From assembly GCA_003694875.1 (NCBI GenBank), contig RFJN01000233.1:1-7769 (forward strand): a stretch of 7,769 nt of DNA. The letters are read 5' to 3'. The position numbers were made by a program, and so were the translations under genes. The notes under the pieces were generated by a model. That model made no database searches, was not told the DNA's origin, and was given only the letters and a program-made list of their open reading frames with translations. Positions 1 through 5,812 of this stretch are shown in pieces. This DNA comes from Planctomycetota bacterium. GTDB lineage: Bacteria > Planctomycetota > J058 > J103. The stretch's first letter is position 1, and the number at the start of each line of letters is the position of its first letter.

Positions 1-346
1 GCTGCCCCGGGCCGAGGTCGGTCATGGCGTCCCAGATGAAGCGGTGCACCGTGCCGCCCGGGCTCGCGGTGAGGCCGGTGGTCGGCGGGCTGTCGGGGGT
101 GGGGCTCGCGGCGACGAAGGGTCCCTCGGTGGTTGCCCACTGCACCTCGACGTCGACGTGGGTGGTGTCGGGATTGCGCAGCGTGAACACGATCGTCACC
201 CGCCCTCCCTCGTCGAAGGGGGTCTGGATGAGGGTGATGGGGGTGTTGGGCGCGCGGTCCTTGCAGGCGCCGGTGAGCGCGGCGAGCCCGAGCAGGGCGA
301 GACCGAGCACACGGTTGCGCGGAAAGACGGACGAGTGGCAGCGCAA
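1..346 (-). CDS. Secreted lipoprotein with Ig-like/beta-rich region, 5' part only
   Basis: The 115 visible residues start with a lipoprotein signal peptide: a basic n-region (R2, R10, R12), a hydrophobic stretch at about 13-25, and a lipobox LTGAC with the predicted lipidated Cys at residue 28. The mature part begins KDRAPNTP and then looks like a beta-rich Ig-like module, with VTIVFTLRNPD, VEVQW and HRFIWDAMTDLG. I recall similar modules, in which a strand pattern is followed by a 'GL..SPGGT.H.F.WD...DLG' segment, from large secreted proteins of Myxococcota and Planctomycetes. The TTG start at 344-346 is chosen because GAGGAG lies 7 nt upstream and it gives a complete signal peptide; no ATG fits. 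The gene runs off the left edge, so full length and function are unknown. It is probably anchored to the outer or inner membrane. It is transcribed from the leftward promoter at 393-421, divergent from pntAA. Confidence 0.72.
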   Translation of the reverse strand, partial: MRCHSSVFPRNRVLGLALLGLAALTGACKDRAPNTPITLIQTPFDEGGRVTIVFTLRNPDTTHVDVEVQWATTEGPFVAASPTPDSPPTTGLTASPGGTVHRFIWDAMTDLGPGQ

Positions 347-390
347 GGGCTCTCTCCTCGGAAGGCGGTGGGTTGGCCCACGTGGGCGGC

Positions 391-405
391 CGATTCTACG
401 CCTCC
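391..405. repeat. Left arm of a perfect 15-bp inverted repeat
   Basis: CGATTCTACGCCTCC is the exact reverse complement of the bases at 478-492. The arm contains the -10 box of the leftward promoter. The loop between the arms is 72 bp, so the arms are more likely paired promoter or binding-site modules than an RNA hairpin. Confidence 0.7.
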
Positions 406-421
406 TGTCCGGCGCGGACAA
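393..421 (-). promoter_or_regulatory. Sigma70-like promoter for the lipoprotein gene
   Basis: Read on the minus strand, TTGTCC (-35, 416-421) is followed by a 17-nt spacer and TAGAAT (-10, 393-398). The -10 matches consensus at 5 of 6 bases and the -35 at 4 of 6. The predicted transcript start is about 40 nt upstream of the TTG start codon. The -10 and the adjacent spacer bases are mirrored in the rightward promoter. Prediction by eye only. Confidence 0.5.
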
Positions 422-461
422 TCGTGCGGCCGCCGACGGTGGGTCGAGACACCCGGCGCTG

Positions 462-490
462 TGGACGGTGTCTGGGTGGAGGCGTAGAAT
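462..490 (+). promoter_or_regulatory. Sigma70-like promoter of the pnt operon
   Basis: TGGACG (-35, 462-467) is separated by 17 nt from TAGAAT (-10, 485-490). The matches to consensus are 4/6 and 5/6. The predicted transcript starts near 497, leaving a leader of about 53 nt before the pntAA ATG. The two promoters fire away from each other, with about 40 bp between their -35 boxes that could hold a shared regulator site. That stretch contains GGGT-N6-ACCC (441-454), which is too weak to call an operator. Confidence 0.5.
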
Positions 491-492
491 CG
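478..492. repeat. Right arm of the 15-bp inverted repeat
   Basis: GGAGGCGTAGAATCG mirrors 391-405 without a mismatch. It contains the -10 box of the rightward pnt promoter. The symmetry stops directly outside both arms, so only the -10 region and the eight bases before it are shared. Confidence 0.7.
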
Positions 493-549
493 CGCCGCAC
501 ACAACGGACCGGCATGTCGAGCGGCCGGTTGCGCACGGGGAGGGCGAGC

Positions 550-1785
550 ATGCGGCTGGCGGTGGTGTCCGAGACCTTTCCGGGCGAGCGGCGGGTGGCG
601 ATCGTGCCGGCGGAGCTGCCGCGGCTCGCGTCGGCCGGGATCGAGCTGTGGGTGGAGCGCGGGGCGGGCGAGCGCGCGGGCTTCCCGGACGCGGCGTACC
701 GCGACAAGGGGGCGCGGGTCGTCGAGACGCGCGAGGCGCTGTTCGAGGCGGACGCGGTGGCGTTCGTGCGCGCCGGTGCGGCCAATCCCGAGCACTGGCC
801 GGAGGACGAGCAGCGGCTGCGCGAGGGCCAGGTGATCTTCGGCATGCTCGATCCGCTCGGCGACCCCGACGCCATGGGGCGGCTCGCCGAACGCGGGGTC
901 ACCGCCTTCGCGCTCGAGCTCATCCCCCGCATCACGCGCGCGCAGAGCATGGACGTGCTGAGTTCCATGGCGACCGTGGCGGGCTACAAGGCGGTGCTGC
1001 TCGCCGCCGACGCGCTGCCGAAGTTCTTTCCCATGTTCATGACGGCGGCCGGGACGGTGCCGCCCGCGCGCGTGCTCGTGATCGGGGCCGGGGTGGCGGG
1101 GCTGCAGGCGATCGCCACCGCGCGGCGACTCGGCGCCGTGGTGGAGGCGTACGACGTGCGGCCCGCCGTCAAGGAGGAGGTGGAGAGTCTCGGGGCGCGC
1201 TTCGTCGAGCTCGAGCTGCAGGGCGAGGCCGACGAGCAGGGCTACGCGAAGGAGCAGGACGAGGCGTTTCTCGCCCGGCAGCGCCAGCTGCTCGCCGACA
1301 CGATCGCGCAGGCGCACGTGGTGATCACCACCGCGTCGATCCCCGGCCGCAAGGCGCCCGAGATCGTGACCGCCGACATGGTGGAGCGCATGCGTCCGGG
1401 CTCGGTGATCGTCGACATCGCCGCCGAGCGCGGGGGCAACTGCACGCTCACCCGCGCCGGCGAGCGGGTGGAGCACGCCGGGGTGACGATCCTCGGGCCG
1501 ATCAACCTCGGCGCGAGCCTGCCGGTCGACGCGAGCCGCATGTACGCCCGCAACCTCGCCAACCTGCTGCGGCACGTGGTGAAGGAGGGCGAACTCGTGC
1601 TCGACTGGAGCGACGAGATCACCCGCGGCACCGTGGTGTGCCACGGCGGCCGTATCACGCACCCGCGGCTCGGGGGCGAGCCGCCCGCCACGGGCGGGCA
1701 CGACGGGGACGACGACAACGGGGACAGCGCGCAGCAGCCGGCGGCATCTCCGTCCGGCGGCAGCGCGCAGGAGGGCAGCGCATGA
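550..1785 (+). CDS. pntAA: NAD(P) transhydrogenase subunit alpha, part 1 (domain I, NAD(H)-binding)
   Basis: This 411-residue soluble subunit binds NAD(H) and passes hydride to NADP+ on PntB. Its start, MRLAVVSETFPGERRVAIVP, is the conserved AlaDH/PNT N-terminus. The Rossmann motif GAGVAG lies at 179-184, with the acidic residue of YDVRP at D202. The 'RQD loop' of domain I is intact as PRITRAQSMDVLSS, with R127, Q132, D135 and S138 at the same positions as described for Rhodospirillum rubrum. The last ~35 residues are a Gly/Ser/Asp/Gln-rich tail with no clear fold, likely a linker towards the membrane part. ATG at 550 is chosen over the in-frame ATG at 514 because GGGGAGGG precedes it by 5 nt and it matches the family start. 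The stop overlaps the pntAB ATG (ATGA), implying translational coupling. Split alpha subunits of this kind are found in R. rubrum and many other bacteria. Confidence 0.96.
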   Translation: MRLAVVSETFPGERRVAIVPAELPRLASAGIELWVERGAGERAGFPDAAYRDKGARVVETREALFEADAVAFVRAGAANPEHWPEDEQRLREGQVIFGMLDPLGDPDAMGRLAERGVTAFALELIPRITRAQSMDVLSSMATVAGYKAVLLAADALPKFFPMFMTAAGTVPPARVLVIGAGVAGLQAIATARRLGAVVEAYDVRPAVKEEVESLGARFVELELQGEADEQGYAKEQDEAFLARQRQLLADTIAQAHVVITTASIPGRKAPEIVTADMVERMRPGSVIVDIAAERGGNCTLTRAGERVEHAGVTILGPINLGASLPVDASRMYARNLANLLRHVVKEGELVLDWSDEITRGTVVCHGGRITHPRLGGEPPATGGHDGDDDNGDSAQQPAASPSGGSAQEGSA

Positions 1786-2183
1786 TCGGGATCCCACTCG
1801 CGGCGGCCGTGACCGCCACCGCGCAGCTCGGCGCCGCGACGGCGACGGCCCAGACCGCCGGGGCGGGCGGACAGGCCCTGCCGCTCACCGCCGCGCTGCT
1901 GATCTTCATCCTCGCCGCCTTCGTGGGCTTCGAGATCATCACCAAGATCCCGCCGACGCTGCACACTCCGCTCATGAGCGGTTCGAACGCGATCTCCGGG
2001 ATCACGCTGATCGGCGCGATCACCTCCGCCGGCCTCGGCCACACCGGCTGGACGACCGCCCTCGGCTTTCTCGCGGTGGTCTTCGCCACGATCAACGTCG
2101 TGGGCGGCTTCCTCGTCACCCACCGCATGCTCGAGATGTTCCGGGGGCGCGGACGCCGGCGCCGCGCGAGCACGGAGGGCTGA
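1782..2183 (+). CDS. pntAB: NAD(P) transhydrogenase subunit alpha, part 2 (domain IIa, membrane)
   Basis: This 133-residue membrane subunit forms part of the proton channel together with PntB. A 30-residue Ala/Thr/Gly/Gln-rich N-terminal extension precedes three hydrophobic segments at about 34-53, 67-85 and 90-115. Between the first two lies the family signature FEIITKIPPTLHTPLMSGSN (about 50-69), which identifies the protein firmly. The C-terminus is strongly basic (RGRGRRRRAS), consistent with a cytoplasmic tail. The start ATG overlaps the pntAA stop by four bases. The extension could mean a later start, but no internal ATG or GTG before the first membrane segment looks better. It acts in the inner membrane in complex with PntAA and PntB. 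Confidence 0.93.
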   Translation: MIGIPLAAAVTATAQLGAATATAQTAGAGGQALPLTAALLIFILAAFVGFEIITKIPPTLHTPLMSGSNAISGITLIGAITSAGLGHTGWTTALGFLAVVFATINVVGGFLVTHRMLEMFRGRGRRRRASTEG

Positions 2184-2186
2184 GCG

Positions 2187-3578
2187 GTGACGGGGACCTG
2201 GACCGAGATCGCCTACATCGTCGCCTCGGTGCTCTTCATTCTGGGGCTCAAGGGGCTCACCTCGCCGAAGACCGCGGTGCGCGGCAACCTGCTCGGGGCG
2301 CTCGGCATGCTCGTCGCCGTGCTCGCCGCCCTCGGCGACGGGCGGCTGAGCTACGGCTGGATCGCGGCGGGGCTCGTGATCGGTTCCGCGATCGGGGCCT
2401 ACCTGGCGATCACCGTCGCCATGACCGCCATGCCGCAGCTCGTGGCGCTGTTCAACGGCTTCGGCGGGATCGCGAGCGCGCTCGTGGCGGGGGCGGCGCT
2501 GCACGAGAACGCCGCGCACGCCGCCTCGCTTCCGGCCGCGTTCTTTCTCGCCACGGGGCTGAGCGGGCTGATCGGCTCGGTCACCTTCAGCGGCAGCTTC
2601 GTCGCCTTCGGCAAGCTGCAGGGGCTGTCGTGGATCCCCGGCAAGCCGGTGCGCCTGCCCATGCACCAGCTCGTCAACGCCGGGGTGACCCTGCTCGCGC
2701 TGCTTCTGTGCGCGCTGATCGTCTGGGCGCCGCCCGCGCTGTGGGCGTACTGGGTGCTGCTGCTCGTCGCCGGCGCGGTGGGGGTGATCCTCGTGATCCC
2801 GATCGGCGGCGCCGACATGCCGGTCGTGGTGGCGCTGCTCAACAGCTACTCCGGGCTCGCCGCGAGTGCGACCGGCTTCGTGCTCGAGAACACGGTGCTG
2901 ATCGTGGCGGGTGCGCTCGTCGGCGCGTCGGGGCTGATCCTCACCCGCATCATGTGCGTGGCGATGAACCGCTCGCTGCTCGACGTGCTGTTCGGCAGCA
3001 TGGAGAGCGGGGCGGCGGGGCCGTCGAGCGACGACGTGTACGCCGGCAAGATCAAGCGCACCTCGCCGGAGGAGGTGGCGATGCTGCTCGACGGGGCGCG
3101 GCTCGTGGTGATCGTGCCGGGCTACGGCATGGCGGTCGCCCAGGCGCAGCACGCCGTACGCGAGCTCGCCGATCAGCTCAAGGCGCGCGGCACCGAGGTC
3201 AAGTACGCGATCCACCCGGTGGCGGGCCGCATGCCGGGGCACATGAACGTGCTGCTCGCCGAGGCGGAGGTGCCGTACGACGAGCTTGTCGAGATGGAGC
3301 AGATCAACCCGATCCTGCCGGAGGCGGACGTGGCGATCGTGCTCGGCGCCAACGATGTGGTCAACCCGATGGCGCGGCGCAACGACGGCAACCCGATCGC
3401 CGGCATGCCGATCATCGACGTCGACAAGGCGGGCACGGTGGTGGTGATCAAGCGCTCGCTGAGCCCGGGCTTCGCCGGCATTCCGAACCCGCTGTTCGCC
3501 AACGACAACACGCTCATGCTGTTCTCCGACGGCAAGAAGGCGGTGCTCGAGATCACCGCCGCGCTGAAGGAGAGCTGA
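2187..3578 (+). CDS. pntB: NAD(P) transhydrogenase subunit beta (domains IIb and III, NADP(H)-binding)
   Basis: This 463-residue subunit carries most of the proton channel and the NADP(H) site. Roughly the first 260 residues are hydrophobic and form multiple membrane helices. They include MPQLVALFNGFGG, where N90 sits at the place of the E. coli channel His91, and LLNSYSGLAASATGF with N219. Domain III begins near residue 288 and carries PGYGMAVAQAQ (311-321), HPVAGRMPGHMNVLLAEA (343-360), VLGANDVVNPMA (385-396) and KRSLSPGFAGI (422-432), all NADP-site signatures. The length is typical for the family. The GTG start has GGAGGG 7 nt upstream and lies 3 bp after the pntAB stop, so the three genes form one operon. 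The complete enzyme couples H+ re-entry to NADH + NADP+ -> NAD+ + NADPH. Confidence 0.96.
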   Translation: MTGTWTEIAYIVASVLFILGLKGLTSPKTAVRGNLLGALGMLVAVLAALGDGRLSYGWIAAGLVIGSAIGAYLAITVAMTAMPQLVALFNGFGGIASALVAGAALHENAAHAASLPAAFFLATGLSGLIGSVTFSGSFVAFGKLQGLSWIPGKPVRLPMHQLVNAGVTLLALLLCALIVWAPPALWAYWVLLLVAGAVGVILVIPIGGADMPVVVALLNSYSGLAASATGFVLENTVLIVAGALVGASGLILTRIMCVAMNRSLLDVLFGSMESGAAGPSSDDVYAGKIKRTSPEEVAMLLDGARLVVIVPGYGMAVAQAQHAVRELADQLKARGTEVKYAIHPVAGRMPGHMNVLLAEAEVPYDELVEMEQINPILPEADVAIVLGANDVVNPMARRNDGNPIAGMPIIDVDKAGTVVVIKRSLSPGFAGIPNPLFANDNTLMLFSDGKKAVLEITAALKES

Positions 3579-3732
3579 ACGGGCTGGGGACGGTCGTGGT
3601 CCGCCTGCCCCGGGGGGGAGCAGCGTGTCGCAAGGGAGCGCCCGTGCGTGCGGCTCGTCCCGGCTGGGGATACGATGACGGCATGGCCGGCCGGTGGTTG
3701 CCGGCGCGCACGCCCGGAGCGAGGAGGAGCAC
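3579..3732. other. Spacer between pntB and the protease-like gene
   Basis: These 154 bp carry no convincing gene. A run of seven G lies at 3612-3618. TACGAT at 3671-3676 could be a -10 box, but no acceptable -35 lies 16-18 nt upstream. There is no stem followed by T residues, so no classical terminator for the pnt operon is visible. Read-through from pntB into the next gene is possible. Confidence 0.4.
3721..3729 (+). promoter_or_regulatory. Ribosome binding site fixing the GTG start at 3733
   Basis: GAGGAGGAG contains AGGAGG at 3722-3727, five nt before GTG 3733. The frame is also open from GTG 3694, but that upstream start lacks such a site. Confidence 0.65.
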
Positions 3733-4245
3733 GTGTCCGATCCCGGCGGCGTTCGGCGTCCACACCGGCGTTGTCGCGCGATGGTGGTGGCGTTTGGGCG
3801 TCGCGGTCACGGCGACGACGGTGTCGGCCCGGCGGTGCTCGACGCGCTGGGCGAACGCTGCACACCGGGGATCGAACTGCACGAGTTGCGCGATCCCGTT
3901 CGTCTGCTCGACCTGGTGCAGCGAACCGAGCACCTGGTGGTGGTCGATTCGGTGGTGGGTAGCCCGTTCCCGCCCGGCAGCGTCTTTCAGCTTCCGTGTC
4001 GACGACTCTCGCCCGTGAGCGTGGTCCCGCTATCGGTCGGGCGTCCTCTCGGCGTCTTCGAGGCGTTGCAGCTCGCGCTGCAGACCGTGCCGGCAGCAGA
4101 GCGCGCGGTCATCTCGATCGTGGCCATCGCGATCGCCGCTTCGCGGCCGCTGCGGGCCGGACTCTCGGGGCCGGCCGAGCGCGCGATCCCGGATGCGGTG
4201 CGCCTCGTCGAGCGGCTCGTGGGCACGCGCCCGTCCACTCCCTAG
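3733..4245 (+). CDS. Divergent hydrogenase-maturation-protease-like protein
   Basis: The 170 residues follow the HybD/HycI/HupD fold pattern. MVVAFGRRGHGDDGVGPAVL (17-36) stands where the family has GxGNxLxxDDGxG. LVVVDSVVGS (68-77) stands for the second metal Asp strand. LGVFEALQLAL (106-116) is the usual helix after the metal histidine, and GLSGPAERAIPDAVRLVERL (143-162) is the usual C-terminal helix. Known members remove a C-terminal peptide from the [NiFe]-hydrogenase large subunit after Ni insertion, using Asp/Glu, Asp and His ligands. Here D28/D29 and D72 are present, but the GN pair reads GR and the usual His before the LGVFEAL helix is absent (PLSVGRPLGVFEAL). It may therefore be inactive or have another role. 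No hydrogenase gene lies in the window. The TAG stop shares two bases with the palindromic repeat that follows, so the original C-terminus may have been altered. Confidence 0.7.
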   Translation: MSDPGGVRRPHRRCRAMVVAFGRRGHGDDGVGPAVLDALGERCTPGIELHELRDPVRLLDLVQRTEHLVVVDSVVGSPFPPGSVFQLPCRRLSPVSVVPLSVGRPLGVFEALQLALQTVPAAERAVISIVAIAIAASRPLRAGLSGPAERAIPDAVRLVERLVGTRPSTP

Positions 4246-4422
4246 GCTCTGTCTGGAAACGCTCCCGGCTGCGATCTCCGGCGGATCACCGACTTGCAGC
4301 GTCGCGAGAACCGAAGCCGTCCTCGACGTACTTCCGTACGCCTCCGGCGATTTCGAACCTCGCTCCTCGCCGGTCGGCGCCAGCCGCATCTCTCGCGACG
4401 GGCTCGTTTCTACACGGAGCCT
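4244..4422. repeat. 179-bp imperfect palindrome, MITE-like or fold-back element
   Basis: The ends are inverted repeats: AGGCTCTGTCTGGAAACG (4244-4261) pairs with CGTTTCTACACGGAGCCT (4405-4422) at 15 of 18 positions. The complementarity continues inward with gaps, for example CCCG at 4264-4267 with CGGG at 4399-4402. It ends in a perfect small hairpin, CGTAC-TTCC-GTACG (4327-4340), almost exactly at the midpoint. A second small stem is CCGGCGA...TCGCCGG (4344-4373). The whole can fold into one long irregular hairpin. It has no convincing coding content and no transposase, which fits a non-autonomous MITE or a fold-back intergenic repeat. No clean target-site duplication is visible. I recognise the style of repeat but cannot name a family. 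Confidence 0.55.
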
Positions 4423-4448
4423 GGCGCGTGGGCGGCCTCTCGGACGGT

Positions 4449-4474
4449 GCGCCCGGTGGTCAGCGCTCGGGCGC
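4449..4474. terminator. GC-rich hairpin between convergent genes, possible terminator
   Basis: GCGCCCG (4449-4455) and CGGGCGC (4468-4474) form a perfect 7-bp stem with a 12-nt loop, in the space where the protease-like gene and the leftward ATPase gene converge. No T tract follows on either strand, so it is not a canonical intrinsic terminator. The rest of 4423-4532 shows no gene or other clear signal. Confidence 0.3.
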
Positions 4475-4532
4475 GTGGGGCTGTCGGATCCCGGTCGCGG
4501 TCGGTTCCGTTCGGGTCACCGCGGGGAGGGCA

Positions 4533-5201
4533 TCACGGGTTGTTCGGTCCGGCGGCGGCGTCGCGCTGCGCCTGTTCGAGCCGCTGCTCCGCACGGCGGT
4601 AGACGCCGGTGAGCCCACCGTCCGATTGTGCGTAGCGCAGTTGCGCGACGATGCTCTCGATCGCGGCGAGGCCGAAGGTGATCTTCTTGAAGAACGAGGG
4701 GTTGTGCGGCACGAGCACGAAGCGGTGGTGGCGCGACCAGATCTGGCGCAGCCGGTTGTCGAGTTCGACCGCCTCCTTGAGCCCCTCGATGCGCGCGGGG
4801 TTGCCGCCCTCGATCGAGAGACCGCCCACCGCCGCGCTCTGGAAGAAGATCACCGCGTCGTAGCGCGACAACTCCTGCTCGATGCTGGTCTCGAGCGCCG
4901 AGAAGAACTCCTCGGGCGGACCGGGCCAGTAGACCGCGCCGTCGACCGTGCCGCGGTCGCACAGCAGGATGCGACCGGGGTAGCGTGCCGACTGCACGTC
5001 CTCGAGGTTGCGCTGCACGTGGTAGATCGCGCGCTGCGCGGCGCGGCGCGCGAGTTCGCCGTCGCCGCGGGGGAAGCCGCCCGAGAACAGCAGCGTCGCC
5101 GCCTCGGGCACCACCACCACATGGTCACCGAGTTCGCGGCGGAACAGGTCGGCCGCCGTCGTCTTGCCGCCGCCCGGGCCCCCCGTCAACACGATGCGCA
5201 T
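4533..5201 (-). CDS. P-loop ATPase/kinase-like protein, AAA_28 (NadR/Ttd14-like) type
   Basis: The product has 222 residues and begins MRIVLTGGPGGGKTTAADLF, a textbook N-terminal Walker A (G7-x4-GKT, residues 7-14). Further landmarks are VVVPEAATLLFSGGFP (29-44), the LLCDRGTVDGAVYWP segment (79-93), which resembles the DRG segment of nucleoside and NadR-type kinases, and VPHNPSFFKKI (164-174). This order matches the AAA_28 domain of NadR/Ttd14-like proteins, which bind nucleoside triphosphate and in NadR phosphorylate nicotinamide riboside. No NadR adenylyltransferase domain is fused here, so the substrate is unknown. It is probably cytoplasmic. ATG at 5201 is preferred for the family-like N-terminus; an in-frame GTG at 5225 would add eight residues, and neither has a strong ribosome binding site. 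It stands alone on the minus strand, divergent from the uspA-like gene, across about 100 bp. Confidence 0.83.
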   Translation of the reverse strand: MRIVLTGGPGGGKTTAADLFRRELGDHVVVVPEAATLLFSGGFPRGDGELARRAAQRAIYHVQRNLEDVQSARYPGRILLCDRGTVDGAVYWPGPPEEFFSALETSIEQELSRYDAVIFFQSAAVGGLSIEGGNPARIEGLKEAVELDNRLRQIWSRHHRFVLVPHNPSFFKKITFGLAAIESIVAQLRYAQSDGGLTGVYRRAEQRLEQAQRDAAAGPNNP

Positions 5202-5305
5202 GCGTCCGTTCGTGTTCTCGCCCACGGTCCGAGCCCGTCCGTTCGATCTGCGTGCGAAGCCATGATAGCATGGGCGACGAGCGGCGGTTCGGAGAGGAAG
5301 GCGGG

Positions 5306-5803
5306 GTGGGGTTCTCGACGATCCTGTGCGCGCTCGATCTGACCGAGGCGTCCCGCGAGGCGCTCGAGACGGCGCTCGAACTCGGGGCGGCGTTCGGAGC
5401 GCGGGTGTACGCGGTGCACGTGCTCGATCAGCCGTGTCTGCGGCCCGAGGAGGAGCTCGTGGTCAGCGACCAGGCGGGGCTCGCGCGCGAGCTGGAGGAG
5501 CAGGCGCGCGAGCGCTTCGGAGCGCTGCTGGCGGCGGCGGGGATCGCGCGCGAGCGCGTGGCGGGCTTCTTCGTGCGTCGCGGCGATACGGTGGAGGAAC
5601 TCGTCGACGAGGCGCAGCGGCTCGAGGCGGACCTGATCGTGGTGCGCACCCACGGCCGGCGCGGGATCGACCGCTATCTGCAGCGCAGCGTGGCCGAGCA
5701 GCTTCTCGAGCGCGCGGGACCGCCGGTGCTCGCGCTGCGCCCGCGCGAGGCGGGGGAGGTCGAGGACGACGAGGACGACGAGGGGCCGTCCGCTCGAGGG
5801 TGA
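5306..5803 (+). CDS. UspA-family universal stress protein
   Basis: This 165-residue single-domain Usp protein starts with the conserved strand FSTILCALDLTEASREAL (3-20). ARVYAVHVLD lies at 32-41, and ADLIVVRTHGRRGIDRYLQR at 108-127, followed by SVAEQLLERAGPPVLALRP. The nucleotide loop GRRG (117-120) ends in R127-S128 where ATP-binding members usually have Gly-Ser, so nucleotide binding may be altered. The last ~17 residues are acidic (EVEDDEDDEG), an unusual tail. GTG 5306 is chosen because GGAGAGGAAGG ends about 5 nt upstream; an in-frame ATG at 5270 would add 12 residues but lacks a ribosome binding site. Usp proteins help cells survive starvation and stress, but the partner of this one is unknown. 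The zinc-ribbon gene begins 10 bp after its stop, suggesting co-transcription. Confidence 0.9.
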   Translation: MGFSTILCALDLTEASREALETALELGAAFGARVYAVHVLDQPCLRPEEELVVSDQAGLARELEEQARERFGALLAAAGIARERVAGFFVRRGDTVEELVDEAQRLEADLIVVRTHGRRGIDRYLQRSVAEQLLERAGPPVLALRPREAGEVEDDEDDEGPSARG

Positions 5804-5812
5804 GGTGGTGGT

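Noticed and set aside
24..1781. Rightward open frame upstream of and in phase with pntAB
   Set aside because: The pntAB frame is open far upstream by chance, but that part is Arg/Gly/Ala-rich nonsense overlapping pntAA. The family signature begins only after the ATG at 1782.
196..1797. Open frame of 533 codons on the minus strand opposite pntAA
   Set aside because: Its composition is low-complexity and it is a shadow of pntAA; only its far left overlaps the lipoprotein gene, which uses another frame.
1242..3242. Open frame of 666 codons on the minus strand opposite pntAA-pntAB-pntB
   Set aside because: It is rich in Arg, His, Asp, Gly and Ala with no domain, and lies opposite three certain genes. 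Such frames are usual in DNA with GC-rich third positions.
3590..3605. Candidate terminator after pntB (GGAC...GTCC)
   Set aside because: The stem is only four base pairs and no T run follows.
4193..4612. Rightward frames across the palindromic element and beyond
   Set aside because: They cross the inverted repeat, lack a ribosome binding site and show no recognisable protein; the structure is explained by the palindrome.
5242..5271. Possible promoter TTCGAT...TAGCAT ahead of the uspA-like gene, and TATCAT on the other strand
   Set aside because: The -10-like boxes are acceptable (4/6 and 5/6) but no reasonable -35 box lies at the right distance in either direction.
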